A stretch of DNA of 64,000 nt, taken from contig FJUW01000079.1 of the NCBI GenBank assembly GCA_900074885.1, forward strand, positions 83,243 through 147,242, given 5' to 3'. Origin of the DNA: Rhynchosporium graminicola (lineage: Eukaryota > Ascomycota > Leotiomycetes > Helotiales > Ploettnerulaceae). This document shows, piece after piece, positions 11,861-23,189 of the stretch. Both the position numbers and the translations under genes were made by a program. The stretch's first letter is position 1; every line of letters begins with the position of its first letter. The notes under the pieces were generated by a model, which saw only the letters and a list, made by a program, of their open reading frames with translations, was not told the origin of the DNA and searched no databases.

Positions 11861-14530
11861 ATGCCTTCTGCTCAGGGAACCCTTCGAAGATTCACGATGT
11901 CGAAATCCTTGAATGAGTCTTTAGCCCAGCCTGGTGATCCACAATTAGCCAAGGATTCAGGCCGATCCCACGATGGTGCAAAGAAAGCGGCCGACGAGTT
12001 TACCAAGGACCAGAAGAATCCTCTGGCAAGTGATCAGCCACGACTTAAGGCTGGTATTACTTTTGCAGCCCAGGAAAAGCTGCCCAAGCTCCCCATACCA
12101 GACTTGGAAAGCAGTACATCGAAATATTTGGCCGCACTTAAGCCACTACAAAGCCCAAGGGATCATGCCGAAACCCAGCAAGCAGTAGAGGAGTTCCTCA
12201 AGGCCGAGGGACCAGAGCTACAGGAGAGACTGAAGAAGTATGCTACCGGCAAGACGAGCTATATCGAGCAGTTCTGTAAGTCATTCCGAAATCTGTTTGT
12301 GGATTATGCTCATACATAGAAGGGTATGATTCGTATCTAAATTTCGACAATCCTGTCGTCTTGAACCTGAATCCTTTCTTCCTGCTCGAGGACGATCCAA
12401 CACCGGCAAGAAATAACCAGGTAACCCGTGCCGCTTCCCTCGTGGTCTCGGCTTTGTCATTCGTACGTGCCGTACGGAAGGAGGAGCTACCACCTGATAC
12501 GATCAGAGGTCAACCTCTCTGTATGTATCAATACTCGAAATTGTTTGGAACCGCTCGAGTACCCACAGAAAATGGTTGCCACATCGGGCAAGATCCTGAT
12601 GCCAAGCACGTTGTTGTACTCTGTCACGGGCAGTTTTACTGGTTCGATGTCCTAGACGACAATTCGGACCTGATCATGACTGAAAAGGACGTCTCGATCA
12701 ATCTTCAGACGATCGTAGACGACGCTCAACAAACGCCTATCCAGGAGGCTGCTAAGGGTGCTTTGGGTGTGCTCAGTACCGAGAATCGAAAAGTCTGGTC
12801 TGGTTTAAGAGAGGTAATGACCAGAGAAGAGGGTTCGAACAATGCAGACTGTCTTGGAATAGTGGACTCGGCCCTGTTCATTCTCTGCTTGGACTACACC
12901 GAACCGACATCTGGAGCCGAGCTTTGCGGTAACATGTTGTGTGGAACTAGTCAAGTTGAAAAGGGCGTGCAAATCGGCACTTGCACAAACCGATGGTACG
13001 ATAAACTGCAAATCATCGTTTGCCAGAATGGAAGTGCGGGGATCAACTTCGAACACACTGGTGTTGATGGACATACAGTTCTTCGTTTCGCAAGTGATCT
13101 ATACACAGACACAATTCTACGATTTGCTCGTACTATTAATGGCCAGGCTCCAAGTCTCTGGGCATCAACGAGTCCCGATCCTTCAAAACGTGACCCGGAT
13201 AGCTTTGGTGATGTCAGTACAACCCCCCACAAGCTTGAGTGGGATATGATTCCTGAGCTCAGCATTGCTCTTCGATTTGCCGAAACTCGTCTTGCGGACT
13301 TGATTCAACAAAACGAATTTGCAACGCTTGACTTCGCTGCATATGGCAAGAATTTCATTACCGGGATGGGATTCTCGCCCGATGCCTTTGTTCAGATGGC
13401 TTTCCAAGCTGCATACTTTGGCTTATACGGGCGGGTAGAATGCACTTACGAACCAGCCATGACCAAGGTTTACCTCCATGGTCGTACTGAAGCAGTCCGT
13501 TCTGTCACTCCGGAATCTGTGGATTTTGTACAAAGCTTCTGGGCGGAGAACCCTGCACAGCAGAAGGTAGACAAATTAAGGAAAGCATGCCAACAGCATA
13601 CAGCGAATACCCGAGTTTGTGCACAGGCCCAAGGCTGCGATCGACATCTGTATGCTCTGTTTAGCGTGTGGCAGAAGGCACTCGATGGAGATGGAGCAGA
13701 GGCCGCGAGTAGTAATGGATACTCGAGTCCTATCGAGGGGAGTTCGGGGCGAGACCCAACATCAGAGTGTGGGAGTCCAGGTCGGAGCTCATTAATGTCT
13801 GTTGATGGAGACGAATCTTCTGTCCAATCCAGTGCCAATCGAGCTCGTGGCAATTCCTCTCCAACTCGAGGTCAGCACCATAGCATGCCTCTCCTCTTCT
13901 CCGACAGTGGCTGGGACAAATTGAACAACACCATCATCTCAACTTCCAACTGTGGTAACCCTTCCCTTCGCCACTTCGGTTTTGGACCAACATCTGGGGA
14001 TGGTTTTGGGATTGGATATATCATCAAGGACGAAGGCATCAGCATTTGCGCTAGCAGCAAGCATAGACAAACAAAGCGATTCGTCGATGCACTCGAGAGT
14101 TACTTGATGGAAATCAGACGAGTTCTGCGCATGACCCAACGTCGTGGCACGAGTCCCAAAGCCAGTCGAGCCCGTGAGGCCAGTGCTACTCGACCTAAGA
14201 CAGGAAGCAGACTGAAGTCCCGAGGCAGAGTGATCAGAGCCAACCAGCCTGGCATGAAGACTCCTGGTACGATGACGCCTGCAGATGAGAGTACAGCTGG
14301 AAGTGATGATGAGGGGTTAGGAGGATGTAAGTTGTCTCTCTGTTGCAGATTGATGATTTGAGATGATGCTAATGAAATGTGTAGATGGCTTCTTCGATGC
14401 TGGTATGCTGCTACAGGCTTTGAAGGCCAGAGGCGAGGGCTTGGATGACGGACCTAAGCCATCCGAGCGCGCGACGGTCAACGCGAGGAGGAGAGAGATT
14501 GGAAAGAAGCTTAGGTTGAGTGAGTATTGA
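11861..14530 (+). CDS. facC: Carnitine O-acetyltransferase, FacC/YAT type, probably cytosolic
   Basis: Transfers acetyl groups between CoA and carnitine so that acetyl units made in the cytosol can enter mitochondria during growth on acetate or similar carbon sources. Three exons, 11861-12275, 12323-14326 and 14385-14530, give 854 residues. Intron 1 is 47 nt (GTAAGT...AAG); splicing restores YIEQFWYDSYLNFDNPV, the conserved start of the acyltransferase fold. The TAG acceptor 3 nt earlier would create a stop. Intron 2 is 58 nt with a GCTAATG branch and restores GGYGFFDAG. Catalytic His383 sits in NFEHTGVDGH; the STS motif is at residues 678-680, followed by FGFGPTSGDG. A Ser/Gly-rich insertion (about residues 592-661) separates them, and a basic tail follows. 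The C-terminus LSEY is not a peroxisomal SKL-type signal and no mitochondrial presequence is obvious, which favours FacC over the AcuJ/Cat2 type; the symbol is an inference. Confidence 0.9.
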
Positions 14531-14961
14531 GAAAGTGGGATTCAGGGTAAGTGTGATTGGAGAGTGAGATGGCAGAATAGTGTAACATGAGATGAGTCGT
14601 TAAAAGAAATAATTGCGTATATATTGGAAATTGGCAGCGCCCCAGATCATTGCCACTAGACATGAGCTGACTCGCTGACTACCTATTGGGTCACGGACGG
14701 TTCCGTGTGTACCTTAACACAACATGATGCCAGCAACAGCGAAACAGTTGCCATCCAACAAGCAAGCTAATTTATACCCGCATCTGGATCTGATGCAGAC
14801 AGAAACACGAGGTTGACTCTTTCCAAAGAAAAATTAAAAAAAAAGTTAATAAATTCCCTCGGAAATTTGATCATCGTCGGCCCGTTCCCGCTCCTCCTCC
14901 TCTCCTCCTTGGAAGTTATGACATGCGTAGTGGGGGAATTGACGATCAGTTCAGGGAGGCA

Positions 14962-15008
14962 AGGTAGCTAGGTAGATAGGTAGGTAGGTAGGTAGGTAGG
15001 TAGGTACC
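14962..15008. repeat. Tetranucleotide array (TAGG)n
   Basis: About 11 units of TAGG with a few variants (TAGC, TAGA). A shorter (GTAG)n array recurs at about 16,207-16,224. Confidence 0.85.
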
Positions 15009-15135
15009 TGTCCTGTCTCCGTTCTGGTTCAAGTACTCAACTCAGTCGGCGTCTGTGGCATCACAGATGAAGAGCTTGTGAAGGGAATCGTTGATCACTT
15101 ACTTTTCTTTCACTCACGGTGGGCGGGCGCGCATA

Positions 15136-15187
15136 CATGCCATGCCATGCTATGCTATGCTATGCTATGCTATGTTATGCTATGCTA
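15136..15187. repeat. Pentanucleotide array (TATGC)n / (CATGC)n
   Basis: About 10 units, starting as CATGC and changing to TATGC with one TATGT. The C/T shift between units is an ordinary array variant. Confidence 0.85.
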
Positions 15188-15225
15188 TTGGGTAAGTAAG
15201 GTGGGTAGGGTAAGTGATTGATATC

Positions 15226-15254
15226 CATAGATAGATAGATAGATAGATCGATAG
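15226..15254. repeat. Tetranucleotide array (GATA)n
   Basis: Seven units of GATA/ATAG, followed by a short GGTAA array at about 15,254-15,268. Confidence 0.8.
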
Positions 15255-15370
15255 GTAAGGTAAGGTAAAGTAGATGATGTCCCGATGATAGGGCTGGTGA
15301 TGTGGGTTTGGGGAGATGAGAAGTTGGGTGGGATGGTGGATGAAATGGCTCGATGGACGGTGAATAGTGA

Positions 15371-15412
15371 GTGGATGGATGGATGGATGGATGGATGGAT
15401 GGATGGATGGAT
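15371..15412. repeat. Tetranucleotide array (GGAT)n
   Basis: About 10 perfect units of GGAT. Confidence 0.9.
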
Positions 15413-15535
15413 AGTAAGAGGGTAGATGAAATCGGTGGCTTTTTTGTTTCGGTTTACACGGAGCTAGAGAATGGATATTTTTTTTTTCTCTTTTTTTCTT
15501 TCGATGGTGGGTTTAGCGATATGTATATGTGATGT

Positions 15536-15577
15536 GCTGTGAGGTGAGGTGAGGTGAGGTGAGGTGAGGTGAGGTGT
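15536..15577. repeat. Pentanucleotide array (GAGGT)n
   Basis: About 8 units of GTGAG/GAGGT, perfect over most of the run. A T-rich tract precedes it at about 15,478-15,501. Confidence 0.9.
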
Positions 15578-15738
15578 GGGGCGGATGAGTGAGGTGAAGG
15601 ATGGATTTGTGAGGTTGATAGGTAGATATGTCAGGTGGATCTCCCGGTGGTGATACTTATACTTAGAAATCATCGGCATACCAAAATCCTCCGCCCTCTT
15701 CCTCGCTTCGCAAGCCGTCGCGTAGGACTTTGGCAATA

Positions 15739-15761
15739 AGAGAGAGAGAGAGAGAGAGAGA
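15739..15761. repeat. Dinucleotide array (AG)n
   Basis: An uninterrupted AG run of about 11 units. About 50 bp downstream (15,812-15,848) a CTGAGTGAA unit occurs three times. Confidence 0.85.
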
Positions 15762-16261
15762 TTGCGTTTGAGAATTGTATCAAACCCATTCATTCATTAC
15801 TTACTATATATCTCTGAGTGAACTAACTCTGAGTGAACTCTGAGTGAACCTGATGTTTCTAGCAAGTGTCTAATCAGATAATCGTAATACGAGGGTGTGT
15901 TGTGTTCCATGAAACGGGGGTCTCGTGTCTGGATTCTTCGCGTTCTCGACTGTTTGGTGTGCGAGTAAATTACGACCGACCACAGCAGCCGCTTGGATTT
16001 TTGTTTTGGTGGGTCGGGAATGCGATCCATTGACGATCATCGACGATAAGCATACTGTACTGTGACGGGGGTGCAAGGGGGAAGGGAGATAGATGGGATG
16101 AAACAGACGAAGGGGAGGCACGAGTATTGAGTTTGACTTTGACCTGTGGCGTTCGTTCGTTTGTTCGTTCGTTCAACTCATGCATGGGTTGAGGCGAGAG
16201 GGAGGGAGGTAGGTAGGTAGGTACCTATGGAGAGATTCTTGTCACGTTGGGTCGTTGGTCA

Positions 16262-16286
16262 GGACGACGACGACGACGACGACGAG
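16262..16286. repeat. Trinucleotide array (GAC)n
   Basis: About 8 units of GAC/CGA. It is followed at about 16,400-16,456 by an imperfect (ATCC)n run. Confidence 0.85.
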
Positions 16287-17375
16287 GGTTAGGTGCTTGC
16301 TACTCGTACTGTATGCCTCGGAATCTAATCCATTACGCGTCCACATCTTGCATCACCGCAACCGAACCCACCCATCAACACATTGCCACCACCCAACTAG
16401 TCCGTCCATCCATTCATCCACTCATCCACTGATCCACTGATCCCATCCCATCATCCTTCCCGGGGCAAAACAAGCCAACGGTCAGCAGATCCAAGCATCC
16501 AGCCAAAGTCCAGGTCTCCATTCATGTGAATCCTTAATCATGAAAGGATGAACCGGGCCTTTTCAGGCAAATCATCCCCCGTTCCCGGCCTCCCCACACA
16601 TGAAGTTGAAACGAGCAACCAAACAGTTTTCCATGTACTTGTAGCCAGTCAGGTTATGCGTGCATGGGTCTTGTTTGGATCTTGTTTGCCTCGGGAGCCA
16701 GTTAAGATGCCGCGTGGGAACTTCGGGCGGCGGGTCGCGGGTCGCGGGTGACAGACGACCAGCGTTCTCTAGCGTCAATCAAGGAGCAGATGTTTCGAGT
16801 TCTGTGGAGGCCGGCAGGTGGATAGATGGATGGGTGTTTTATTGTGCTGATATATTGAGAAGATTGGTCTTGTTTTGATAATTACCTACCTACTTACCTA
16901 GGTACTGACTGATATGTTGATGCTAGAAGGCCGGATTCGTGCTCAATGTCTAGACAGACAGACTATCATCAAGGGGACAAGGGCAAGGTAAATGATGAAT
17001 TATTCAGTCAGCTGAGAGGAATCCGATGATACACATAACATACATAACATATATGCATGCATGCCAGCCTAAACGCGGGAGATGGCTGACCCCTGCCGGT
17101 CCTTGCCCCGGTTGCCCCGCCTCTATCCGACCCTATCTTACCCCTGCCAAGCCCGTCAATCTTTTTATCGGACGGACCCCACTCCCTTCAGCTATCGGGT
17201 CGTCAATAATCAATCCTACTGTACAGTCAGTCCTACGGCGACGGGGACGGACAAGATCCTACGACAATATATAATCTCAGCCTTCCCTTCCTCTTCACCT
17301 TTCTCTCCTCAACCGTCTCTTGGTTGCCGCATTCCTTCCTGCTAATTCGTTCATTCATTTGAATTACATACCACC

Positions 17376-17502
17376 GCACTTGACGTTGCGCTCTTGATCT
17401 GGATCTTGATCTTGCTTGTTTGTTTATTGGAATATCTATCACTCACTCACTCACTCACTCACTGCACTTGACGTTGCACTCTTGATCTGGATCTTGCTTG
17501 TT
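17376..17502. repeat. Direct duplication plus (CTCA)n array in the GH128 upstream region
   Basis: A segment starting GCACTTGACGTTGC at 17,376 is repeated at 17,464 with an 88-bp period. Both copies contain CTCTTGATCTGGATCTTG and differ mainly by one extra ATCTTG unit in the first. Between them lies (TCAC)n at 17,440-17,462. A short tandem duplication in the promoter or 5' leader is the simplest reading. Confidence 0.8.
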
Positions 17503-17791
17503 CAATATCCATTTATTCACCTTTGAACATAGCCGCGTCGAGATATCACCTTCTTGAATATTCACACCCCTCACGTATAGTCAGTTCACTTCACCTTCGA
17601 AGATACGCACTCCTTACGGTTGATTGATTCAACTTGCTTGGCTCTCAGTCACACATTCACACTTCGAGCTCCCTTCCTCAAAACAGCGACGCGACAAACA
17701 AAACTTCCCAAGCATATGCATTCGAGTACCCTCTGAAAAATCTACAACAACGACTCAACGTAACCTCAACTTCATCTCCCATATCGCCAAT

Positions 17792-19096
17792 ATGCGCACC
17801 TCATTCTCCACCTTGGCCGTCATGGTCACGTCTTTGCTGGTCAAGGAAGCTTTCGGCGCTCCAGCTCTTCGAAGAGATTACTATCTCGACACCGATAGTG
17901 TTGTTGTCACCGAGGAGATCTGGGTCAACCAACTGCCTGATGGATCCTACTCCACTGGTACGTAACGAGCTTATCTTCTGCATTGAGCAATATCACAAAA
18001 CTTATTGGAACATGTGATGTGTATTTGCTAACTCCCGGTAGGACTTCCTACTGCTGTTGTTACTAGCACCATCGATGGAAATCCTGTTCTCGTTACGGAG
18101 CCAGTACCTTCACCCACAAACCCTCCACCAGCTCCCATCTTCGATGCTCCAGCGATCGCCGAGGTTGCTGTTCCAGACTCTACCACGTCAACGTCACCAA
18201 TCCCCGAGCCAACATTACCAAGCGTTCCAGATGCGGTTTTCATCGAGCAAAAGCCCCCTTCCACCTCCGTGGAGCCAACCACCTACCCGACTCCCACTAC
18301 TTCAGTCACTCCAACAGTCGTACCCACAACCTTGGAGAGCGTCGCTATTCCTACCCCATCTGTCCCTGCAGCTCCAGTAGCCCCCATCGTTCCACCAATC
18401 TCGTCATCAGGCAAGCGTGGTCTAGCTTACAACGCTGCCAACCTCCTCTCAGCTTTCACCAGCGCCTCCAATGTGACCTGGGCTTACAACTGGGGTTCGT
18501 CCACTGTGGCCATTCCATCTAACTTGGAGTACGTACCTATGCTCTGGGGTCTACGCCAAAGTGAGACGAGCAACTGGCATGAATCTGCAGACAAAGCTCT
18601 CGCAGCAGGTTCTACCCATCTCCTTGCCTTCAACGAGCCGGATCTAGGTGCCCAAGCCAATCTCGGATACGCTGAAGCTGCTGCTGGTTATCTCACCTAC
18701 ATGCAGCCATACGCATCCAAGGCCAAGCTCGTTTCCCCAGCAGTTACCAACGGAGGTGGAGAGATGGGTTTGACCTGGTTGTCCAACTTTCTCCGTGCTT
18801 GCTCTTCATGCACCATCGACAAAGTAGCTCTTCACTGGTACAACGGAGGTGATGCTGCTGCTTTCAAGGAGTACATGGCGAAGGCCTACACCGCAGGTGG
18901 CAACCGTCCACTTTGGATCACTGAGTTTGAAGCATCCGGATCTGATGAGGAACAAGCTGCTTTCTTGACGGAGGTGATGGCGTGGATGGATAAGACTGAT
19001 TACATTGAGCGTTATGCCTACTTTATGGTTTCTGACGGTAATCTTGTTGATGGTACGACGCTCAGCAAGTTGGGCTCTGCTTATGCTAGTTCGTAA
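17792..19096 (+). CDS. Secreted GH128 (Asl1-like) beta-1,3-glucanase
   Basis: Likely hydrolyses beta-1,3-glucan in the fungal wall or extracellular space. Two exons, 17792-17957 and 18042-19096, joined by an 84-nt intron with GTACGT donor, GCTAACTC branch and TAG acceptor, give 406 residues. The start is chosen because it begins a signal peptide (residues 1 to about 22, LAVMVTSLLV core), followed by a dibasic LRR site at 26-28 that Kex2 could cut. Residues about 57-152 form a Pro/Ser/Thr/Val-rich linker, probably O-glycosylated. The catalytic domain begins at KRGLAYN and has the family's two acidic residues: Glu254 in AFNEPDL (acid/base) and Glu350 in WITEFE (nucleophile), plus MLWGLRQ and ALHWYNG. 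It is the last intact gene before the RIP-mutated block. Linkage specificity is inferred from the family. Confidence 0.9.
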
Positions 19097-20159
19097 GCAT
19101 GCTTTGATGTTGATGACGAGACGATGAAATGAAATGATCGCGGGAATGATCTGGATATCTGTTTCGATGAATTGCTTGGTCAATCATCGAGCAACATACC
19201 CACTACTTTCTTTGAACATACCTTTTGCTATGTTAGATTAGGGGGCGAAATCCGGTGTCATCTAGATGGGGACTTCCTCTCGGGGAGGATGGTGTCATGG
19301 AAAAGCAATTCTCTGGAGGAGGAAAACATGTTCAGTAGGATAGTTTCGCAATGTCACTATCTGCCGTCTTGAATATTGTGACTCAAGTTCCAACATGTGA
19401 AAAGCGATAATGCGTCTACTAGCCTTGAGAAACAGTGAGACTTGTTGATATACCTAGGTAAACAACCAGAGGAGGCGAACCACGCGCCCTTTCATGGTCT
19501 TGACAATCATCTAACACTACCCTGCCTGAAGTCTTTTCACGACGTTGCCCTGCCCTCGAAGAGAGGAGGAAGGGGAAGGAGAAGGGTAAATATAGAGAGA
19601 GATAGGGAACGACCGCCTGACCTCTCTTAACGGTTTTTTTCCATCCTTTCCATCCATATATATTTACATGCAATGCAGTACCTACAAACCTACCTTGGCA
19701 CTCACTCATCCACCTCTGAACAAATCTCTCCTCTCTTCTCCTCTCCTCTCCGGCTTCTCTTGTTCCACTCATCAAAAAAAGAAATCAATCCATTATGAAA
19801 GCAAGTACAGTAGTGCTTTGAAAAATAAAATAAAAGGCATCATCATTTTCTTCTTCTTCTTCTTCTTCTTCTTCTTCTTCCCAATCGTCTCTGAAATCAC
19901 GGTTTGAAATCACGGTATAGTTTGAGCCCTAAGCCTAAGCCTGAGCCTGAGATTGCGGATTGTTTCGTTTTGTTCCTACGTTTTTTTTTCATGTGTAGAG
20001 ACTGCTCTTTGGGGTTATTGGAGATCAAGAGGGGAGAGGGGAGAGGGGTTTAAAAGTATAATGTAGTCTTCACGAGGAACGTGCGTGTTTATGTTTCTAT
20101 TTATGTTTACATACTTATTTCTCATCAGAAGTTTTCTCTACAGTATCTAATTAAAAAAA
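19097..20159. other. Gene-free flank between GH128 and the AT-rich block
   Basis: No gene seen. It holds a (TTC)n tract at about 19,849-19,880, four CCTAAG/CCTGAG units at about 19,926-19,950, and two GAGGGGA units near 20,031-20,047. Composition is still like the gene region, without the dense TAG/TAA pattern that starts after about 20,160. Confidence 0.6.
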
Positions 20160-20307
20160 AAACCTCAGTATAGGAAAGCATGATAGCACGAATATCCCGT
20201 GATAGATAAGAGGGGGGTCCTTTTTTTTTTTTTCATTAATTCTTTTTAATCTTTCCTTAGATAGTAATACTTGAAAATCAATTATAGAACTTAGTAAAGA
20301 TCTTATA

Positions 20308-20375
20308 GATATAGCTAAGTTATTATATTTCTAAGCGATAGAAGGTATTATAATAGTTATCTTCTTCTAGATTAA
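20308..20375 (-). mobile_element. Fragment of Gypsy-1 gag, reverse orientation
   Basis: ATAGCTAAGTTATTATATTT and the following 45 bp match the minus-strand gag region of copy E at about 42,429-42,495. It is a short stray fragment outside any complete copy. The sequence from 20,376 to 20,458 is unassigned. Confidence 0.75.
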
Positions 20376-20458
20376 TAATATCATAGGGCGAGTGCAAAGT
20401 ATGCGTATAATGCAAACGATATCTTTAATTAATAAGAAGAATTAGCTAAAGAGTAGAG

Positions 20459-20727
20459 TGTGACGATAGCTCACCTGGATATCATATGAGAAGAAGGATA
20501 GATACTAGGGCTTAAGTTCATAGGTATCCCGGTATAACTAGTTTCTGACTTAGTATAGTATCGGACTAGTACTAGCATATATATATAAGGTGCCTTATAC
20601 TCTATCTCTCTTCTTCTTCTTTCCTTATCTTTTTGTTTCCTTAGTAGTAAACTATATAAGATCGCTCTTAGCCTCTCTACTTGTTTTATTCTTACTCGTA
20701 TATTACCTTAAGTCTTATATCGTTATA
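20459..20727 (+). repeat. 5' LTR of Gypsy-1 copy A
   Basis: 269 bp, starting TGTGACGATAGC and ending TCGTTATA (from ...TA/CA). It contains a TATATATATAAGG promoter-like box at about 20,578-20,592 followed by a CT-rich stretch, as in all family LTRs. Confidence 0.92.
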
Positions 20728-22795
20728 TTAAATAAAAAGATTAAGATAGCCGGAGATAGCTTATTATAATATCTTACTACTAAGTTAGTTATTCGATAAC
20801 TACTCGTATATAGCCGAGATACTAGAGATCTCTCGGATAGCTATAAATCAGGGTTTGATTTAGCTTATTATAAATAGTATAATAGAGAAGGTCTTCGCTA
20901 ATACTCTTTTAATAACTCCCTTAGTATAAAGGAATTATAGATAGATTTTAAAGAAGATATAATAAATACCCCGGAACTTTAATCTCTATATATTACTACT
21001 GAAATAGCCCTGATATACCTCTTTTTAAGCTACTATTATAGCTCCTAACTAATAAACTAGAGACCCTTCCGGTTCTAGGGGAACTTAATATAACCTCTCT
21101 TACTCTACTTTCGAACTTAATCTATTATATCTTTCCTTACTCTAAATATCTCTTATACTAGAGAATATTAATACCTTATTAAGGAAGTACTAACTAAGAG
21201 GGAAAGGAAAATAAAAGCGAAATTCCCTAGGAGTATAATCGCTAAGTACTCTTACTACTATAGATAACTCGAACCTGATCTATTCCTTCTTATAACGATT
21301 AGTAGACTAGAAGGAAAAGAATAACTCTTTAAAAGATACTATAGATAGACTAATCTCCGTATAAGATAGGTTCCTCGCAGGAGTTCCTCGCTTATCTTCG
21401 ACTCTTCTACTAGAACTAATACTATAATCTCTGCGTATACTAGAGTTTAATAAGCTAATAAACTCTATTCTAATATATAATACTAAGAGAGAGGATACTA
21501 TTCCTAATAAACTATCTCTCTCTCTTAGCGCTGAATCAGTAGAGTTACGCTCTAGGAAGTCTTATTTTACTAAGAAGATCCTACCTTTAGACAATAGATC
21601 GGACTTTACTTTCCTTTAATAGAGAGTATTAATACGAGACTAGCTAGCTATAAATACTAACTATTACCTTACGGACTTCTCTTAGCGCGTTCTCGTATAG
21701 GGACTAGTTACTAGATTAGCTAAGAAGTATCTTACGCTTTAGTATCTCGCTAATAAGTTTAAGACTAGTAATAAAATAATCTCTTTATTAGAGGAGAACT
21801 TTCTTACTAGTTTAGAAGAAGATAATTACTATAACGCTTTCTACTACTTAGAAATATAATAACTTAGCTATACTCGCGAGACTTTCGCTGAGTTTCGTAG
21901 TCGATTTTAAAGCGCTACTATCTAAAGTAAGATTAAAAAGAAGGAGTAGTTCTTCTATATATAGGATAAGATTATATTATCCTTATATACTTTAACTCTT
22001 ATTATTAAACTAATATAGAATAAGGACTATACTTCTATAGTTAGATCCTTACTTTCTTTTAATACTAAGTATTACTATAACTCAGAATATACTTATCCCG
22101 AGAAAGCTATTACTTAGATATAGTTTTATAAGCCTACTATTACTATTATAACCTCTACTAGTTCTACTTCTTACTAGTCCTTAAGCTTAGCCCTGCGATA
22201 AACTACTCTTATATTATATATATATATTTCTACTTTAGTACAGGCTAGTACTCCCTTTGTGCTAAAACGCCCTACTACTTTAACCGGAGAACTCCTTAGG
22301 TATTACAGCTATAGATAGCTTAGTTATATTAAGCTAGACTACTTTAACTCGCTTAAGGTTTAATTAATTAATAAATTTCTAGAAGATAAAAGAGTAACTA
22401 AGGAAATAGTAGAAGATATACTTTCCGAATCTGGACTAATATTAGAGGGAAATAATAAGGCCTAGGTAAAAACTCTTTCCTAGGTCTACGTAAGTATAAT
22501 CTCTTTAATCTTAACTTTACCTCCTTAATAAGTAGTAAGTAATTTATATACCTGATTATAGTTAGTATAAATAGGCTAGGAGTCTCTATAAATAGCTTAA
22601 TCGATACTAGAGCGAATAGCTATCTGTTTATTAATTATACTCTTACTAGATAACTATCAGGGGCCCTTAATATTAAAATCGAGCTACTGCCTTATTCTAT
22701 TCTAATACGTAGTTTCTAATAGTTTATTAGAACTTATATTACTTATTTTATACGTTTATACTTTTTTATTAATAGTAAGCGTATTTATAACTACT
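20728..22795 (+). pseudogene. Gypsy-1 copy A leader and gag remnant
   Basis: Begins after the 5' LTR with TTAAATAAAAAGATTAAG, conserved in all family copies and in F. A leader palindrome AGAGATCTCT lies at 20,824-20,833. The rest is a stop-filled gag remnant ending in a fossil CCHC zinc knuckle at 22,301-22,342, where all four ligand codons now read Tyr (TAT, TAT, TAT, TAC) with the correct C-x2-C-x4-H-x4-C spacing. Interrupted at 22,796-22,800 by the TSD of element B. Confidence 0.8.
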
Positions 22796-22800
22796 CTTTT
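22796..22800. repeat. Target-site duplication CTTTT of element B (left copy)
   Basis: CTTTT precedes B here and recurs at 29,646-29,650. Removing B and one CTTTT gives a join that matches the uninterrupted sequence of copy I near 56,462-56,475. Confidence 0.9.
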
Positions 22801-22982
22801 TGTAATGATCACTTGGTACGCTAAGGTAAATAGGCATAATAGAATAGTAGAATAGTCGCTGGAGGTTCGCTAGTAATAATCTGGTTAATATAGAAACTAA
22901 TTACTAAGGAGAGAAGGTTCTTCCTTCCTTTCTAATTCTGAAATATAGGAGTAAGAGGCACTAGGCGTATAGACCTATTATA
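22801..22982 (-). repeat. 3' LTR of Gypsy-2 element B
   Basis: 182 bp. Its outer edge keeps TGTAATGATCACTTGG unmutated, while the matching inner edge of the other LTR reads TATAATAATCACTTAG. Confidence 0.9.
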
Positions 22983-23189
22983 ATATCTCCCCTCTTAAAT
23001 ACTTCTATCCTAGAAGTAAAGGCGTCAAAATACCCTAGCTAGCGATACTTCAGCGAGGCGCCAGCGAGGTATTCCTTTTAGGATTTACTTTTGTTCTGAT
23101 TCTTCTTTATTATTAGTAAAGCTAGAATACGGAGTATAGCGCTAGGTAACTCCTCTATATAACTCTTAATCTTCTCTCTTCTCTTCCTT

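Larger units (their letters stand above)
14531..17791. other. Long intergenic region dense in microsatellites
   Basis: 3.3 kb between the carnitine acetyltransferase and the GH128 gene. I see no credible gene; open frames here read as simple-sequence repeats. At least eight different short tandem arrays occur, listed separately. The last 0.4 kb is pyrimidine-rich and is probably the GH128 promoter and leader. Confidence 0.6.

Noticed and set aside
12317..12319. TAG as acceptor of intron 1 in the carnitine acetyltransferase gene
   Set aside because: It would give an in-frame TAA; the AAG acceptor 3 nt downstream restores the conserved Trp-Tyr-Asp sequence.
15464..16185. Several minus-strand frames rich in Ser/Pro/His/Thr
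   Set aside because: They are translations of the microsatellite arrays and lack any gene structure.
19926..19950. Telomere-like repeat
   Set aside because: CCTAAG/CCTGAG units are not the TTAGGG/CCCTAA repeat and number only four.
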